Shown in pieces: positions 5,405 through 5,707 of a DNA stretch of 5,707 nucleotides. Source of the stretch: Mariprofundaceae bacterium (GTDB lineage Bacteria > Pseudomonadota > Zetaproteobacteria > Mariprofundales > Mariprofundaceae); contig JAUZQP010000175.1 of NCBI GenBank assembly GCA_030950965.1, positions 1 to 5,707 of the forward strand. The letters are read 5' to 3'. Positions within the stretch are counted from its first letter, which is position 1; each line of letters starts with the position of its first letter. The notes under the pieces are model-generated. The model saw only the letters and a program-made list of their open reading frames with translations, made no database searches and had not been told where the DNA came from. A program made the translations under genes and the position numbers.

Positions 5405-5707
5405 ATGATGGAAAGTGAGCCTGAAGAACACCCGCGCTTTGCCCAACTCAAAGCTGAAAATAGCGACCTGCAAAACAGGTTAAAACGCCTGAATCGTAAG
5501 CTCAAAGCACAAGACGAAGCGGGTCAGGCGATGCTGTTGATGTTGGAGGATGTGCGCCAGTTACAGGTGGAGCTAGGGGCAGCCAAGCAACATTGGGAGG
5601 CTACGTTTAATGCGATCAGCGACCCTGTTTTTTTGCACGATGCTAAAGGTCGCGTGGTGCATGCCAACCGTGCTTACGCGTTGATGGCTGAGATGCCGTT
5701 GCAACAA
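5405..5707 (+). CDS. PAS-domain signalling protein, N-terminal part (3'-truncated by window edge)
   Basis: 101 codons are visible and the frame is open at the window end. The ATG at 5405 is immediately followed by a second ATG (5408), and an in-frame TAA at 5393-5395 excludes any earlier start. The Shine-Dalgarno AAAGGA (5387-5392) is 12 nt away, rather far; ATG 5408 would be farther still. Residues about 11-63 are a charged, Leu-heptad coiled coil (FAQLKAENSDLQNRLKRL and beyond). A PAS domain starts near Trp64, with FNAISDPVFLHDAKGRVVHA and the hallmark ANRAY. No signal peptide or membrane helix is seen, so this portion is cytoplasmic. The missing C-terminus probably carries the output domain (histidine kinase, GGDEF/EAL or further PAS); which one cannot be known here. 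The neighbouring 70-residue membrane protein on the same strand looks like the membrane anchor that such proteins often carry in one chain. Confidence 0.82.
   Translation, partial: MMESEPEEHPRFAQLKAENSDLQNRLKRLNRKLKAQDEAGQAMLLMLEDVRQLQVELGAAKQHWEATFNAISDPVFLHDAKGRVVHANRAYALMAEMPLQQ

Noticed and set aside
4924..5505. Frames of 75-96 codons across the repeat block and PAS gene start
   Set aside because: They run through inverted repeats and hairpins on both strands, lack good ribosome-binding sites, and one overlaps the PAS coding region antisense.

Overview
The window looks like ordinary chromosomal DNA of a Gram-negative proteobacterium, most likely a gammaproteobacterium. Three things point that way: an outer-membrane beta-barrel protein ending in Phe, an ABC-F ATPase that closely resembles enterobacterial YheS along its whole length, and intergenic palindromic repeats with GTAGGG/CCCTAC ends of the kind scattered through many proteobacterial genomes. 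I cannot name the genus from sequence alone.

Layout. (1) 3-887, plus strand: the C-terminal part of an outer-membrane porin-like protein, cut by the window edge and closed by a strong intrinsic terminator (911-939). (2) 987-2357, minus strand: a complete AAA ATPase of the AAA_14/DUF4143 type, convergent with the porin. Two identical 16-bp operator-like repeats lie over its putative promoter (2385-2433). (3) 2491-4386, minus strand: a YheS-type ABC-F ATPase. Its start is best placed at 4386, where there is a good Shine-Dalgarno, not at the longer open frame's ATG at 4425. (4) 4409-4573: a 165-bp, almost symmetric imperfect palindrome ending just upstream of the yheS ribosome-binding site. (5) 4682-4894, plus strand: a 70-codon two-helix membrane protein with a GTG start. 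It resembles the membrane module found at the N-terminus of many PAS-containing signalling proteins. (6) 4895-5404: about 510 bp without a gene, filled with nested inverted repeats arranged as two tandem units around a strong hairpin. (7) 5405-5707, plus strand: the start of a PAS-domain signalling protein with an N-terminal coiled coil, cut by the window edge.

How the parts relate. The porin, ATPase and YheS genes look like unrelated neighbours. The membrane mini-protein and the PAS protein are on the same strand and correspond to two consecutive pieces of a familiar sensor architecture, so they may be a split or two-piece sensor now separated by repeats. The strongest candidates for a second look are the tandem nested-repeat structure, the large palindrome before yheS, the paired operator-like repeats before the DUF4143 ATPase, and the possible split sensor. 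I did not find a clearly new multi-gene system.
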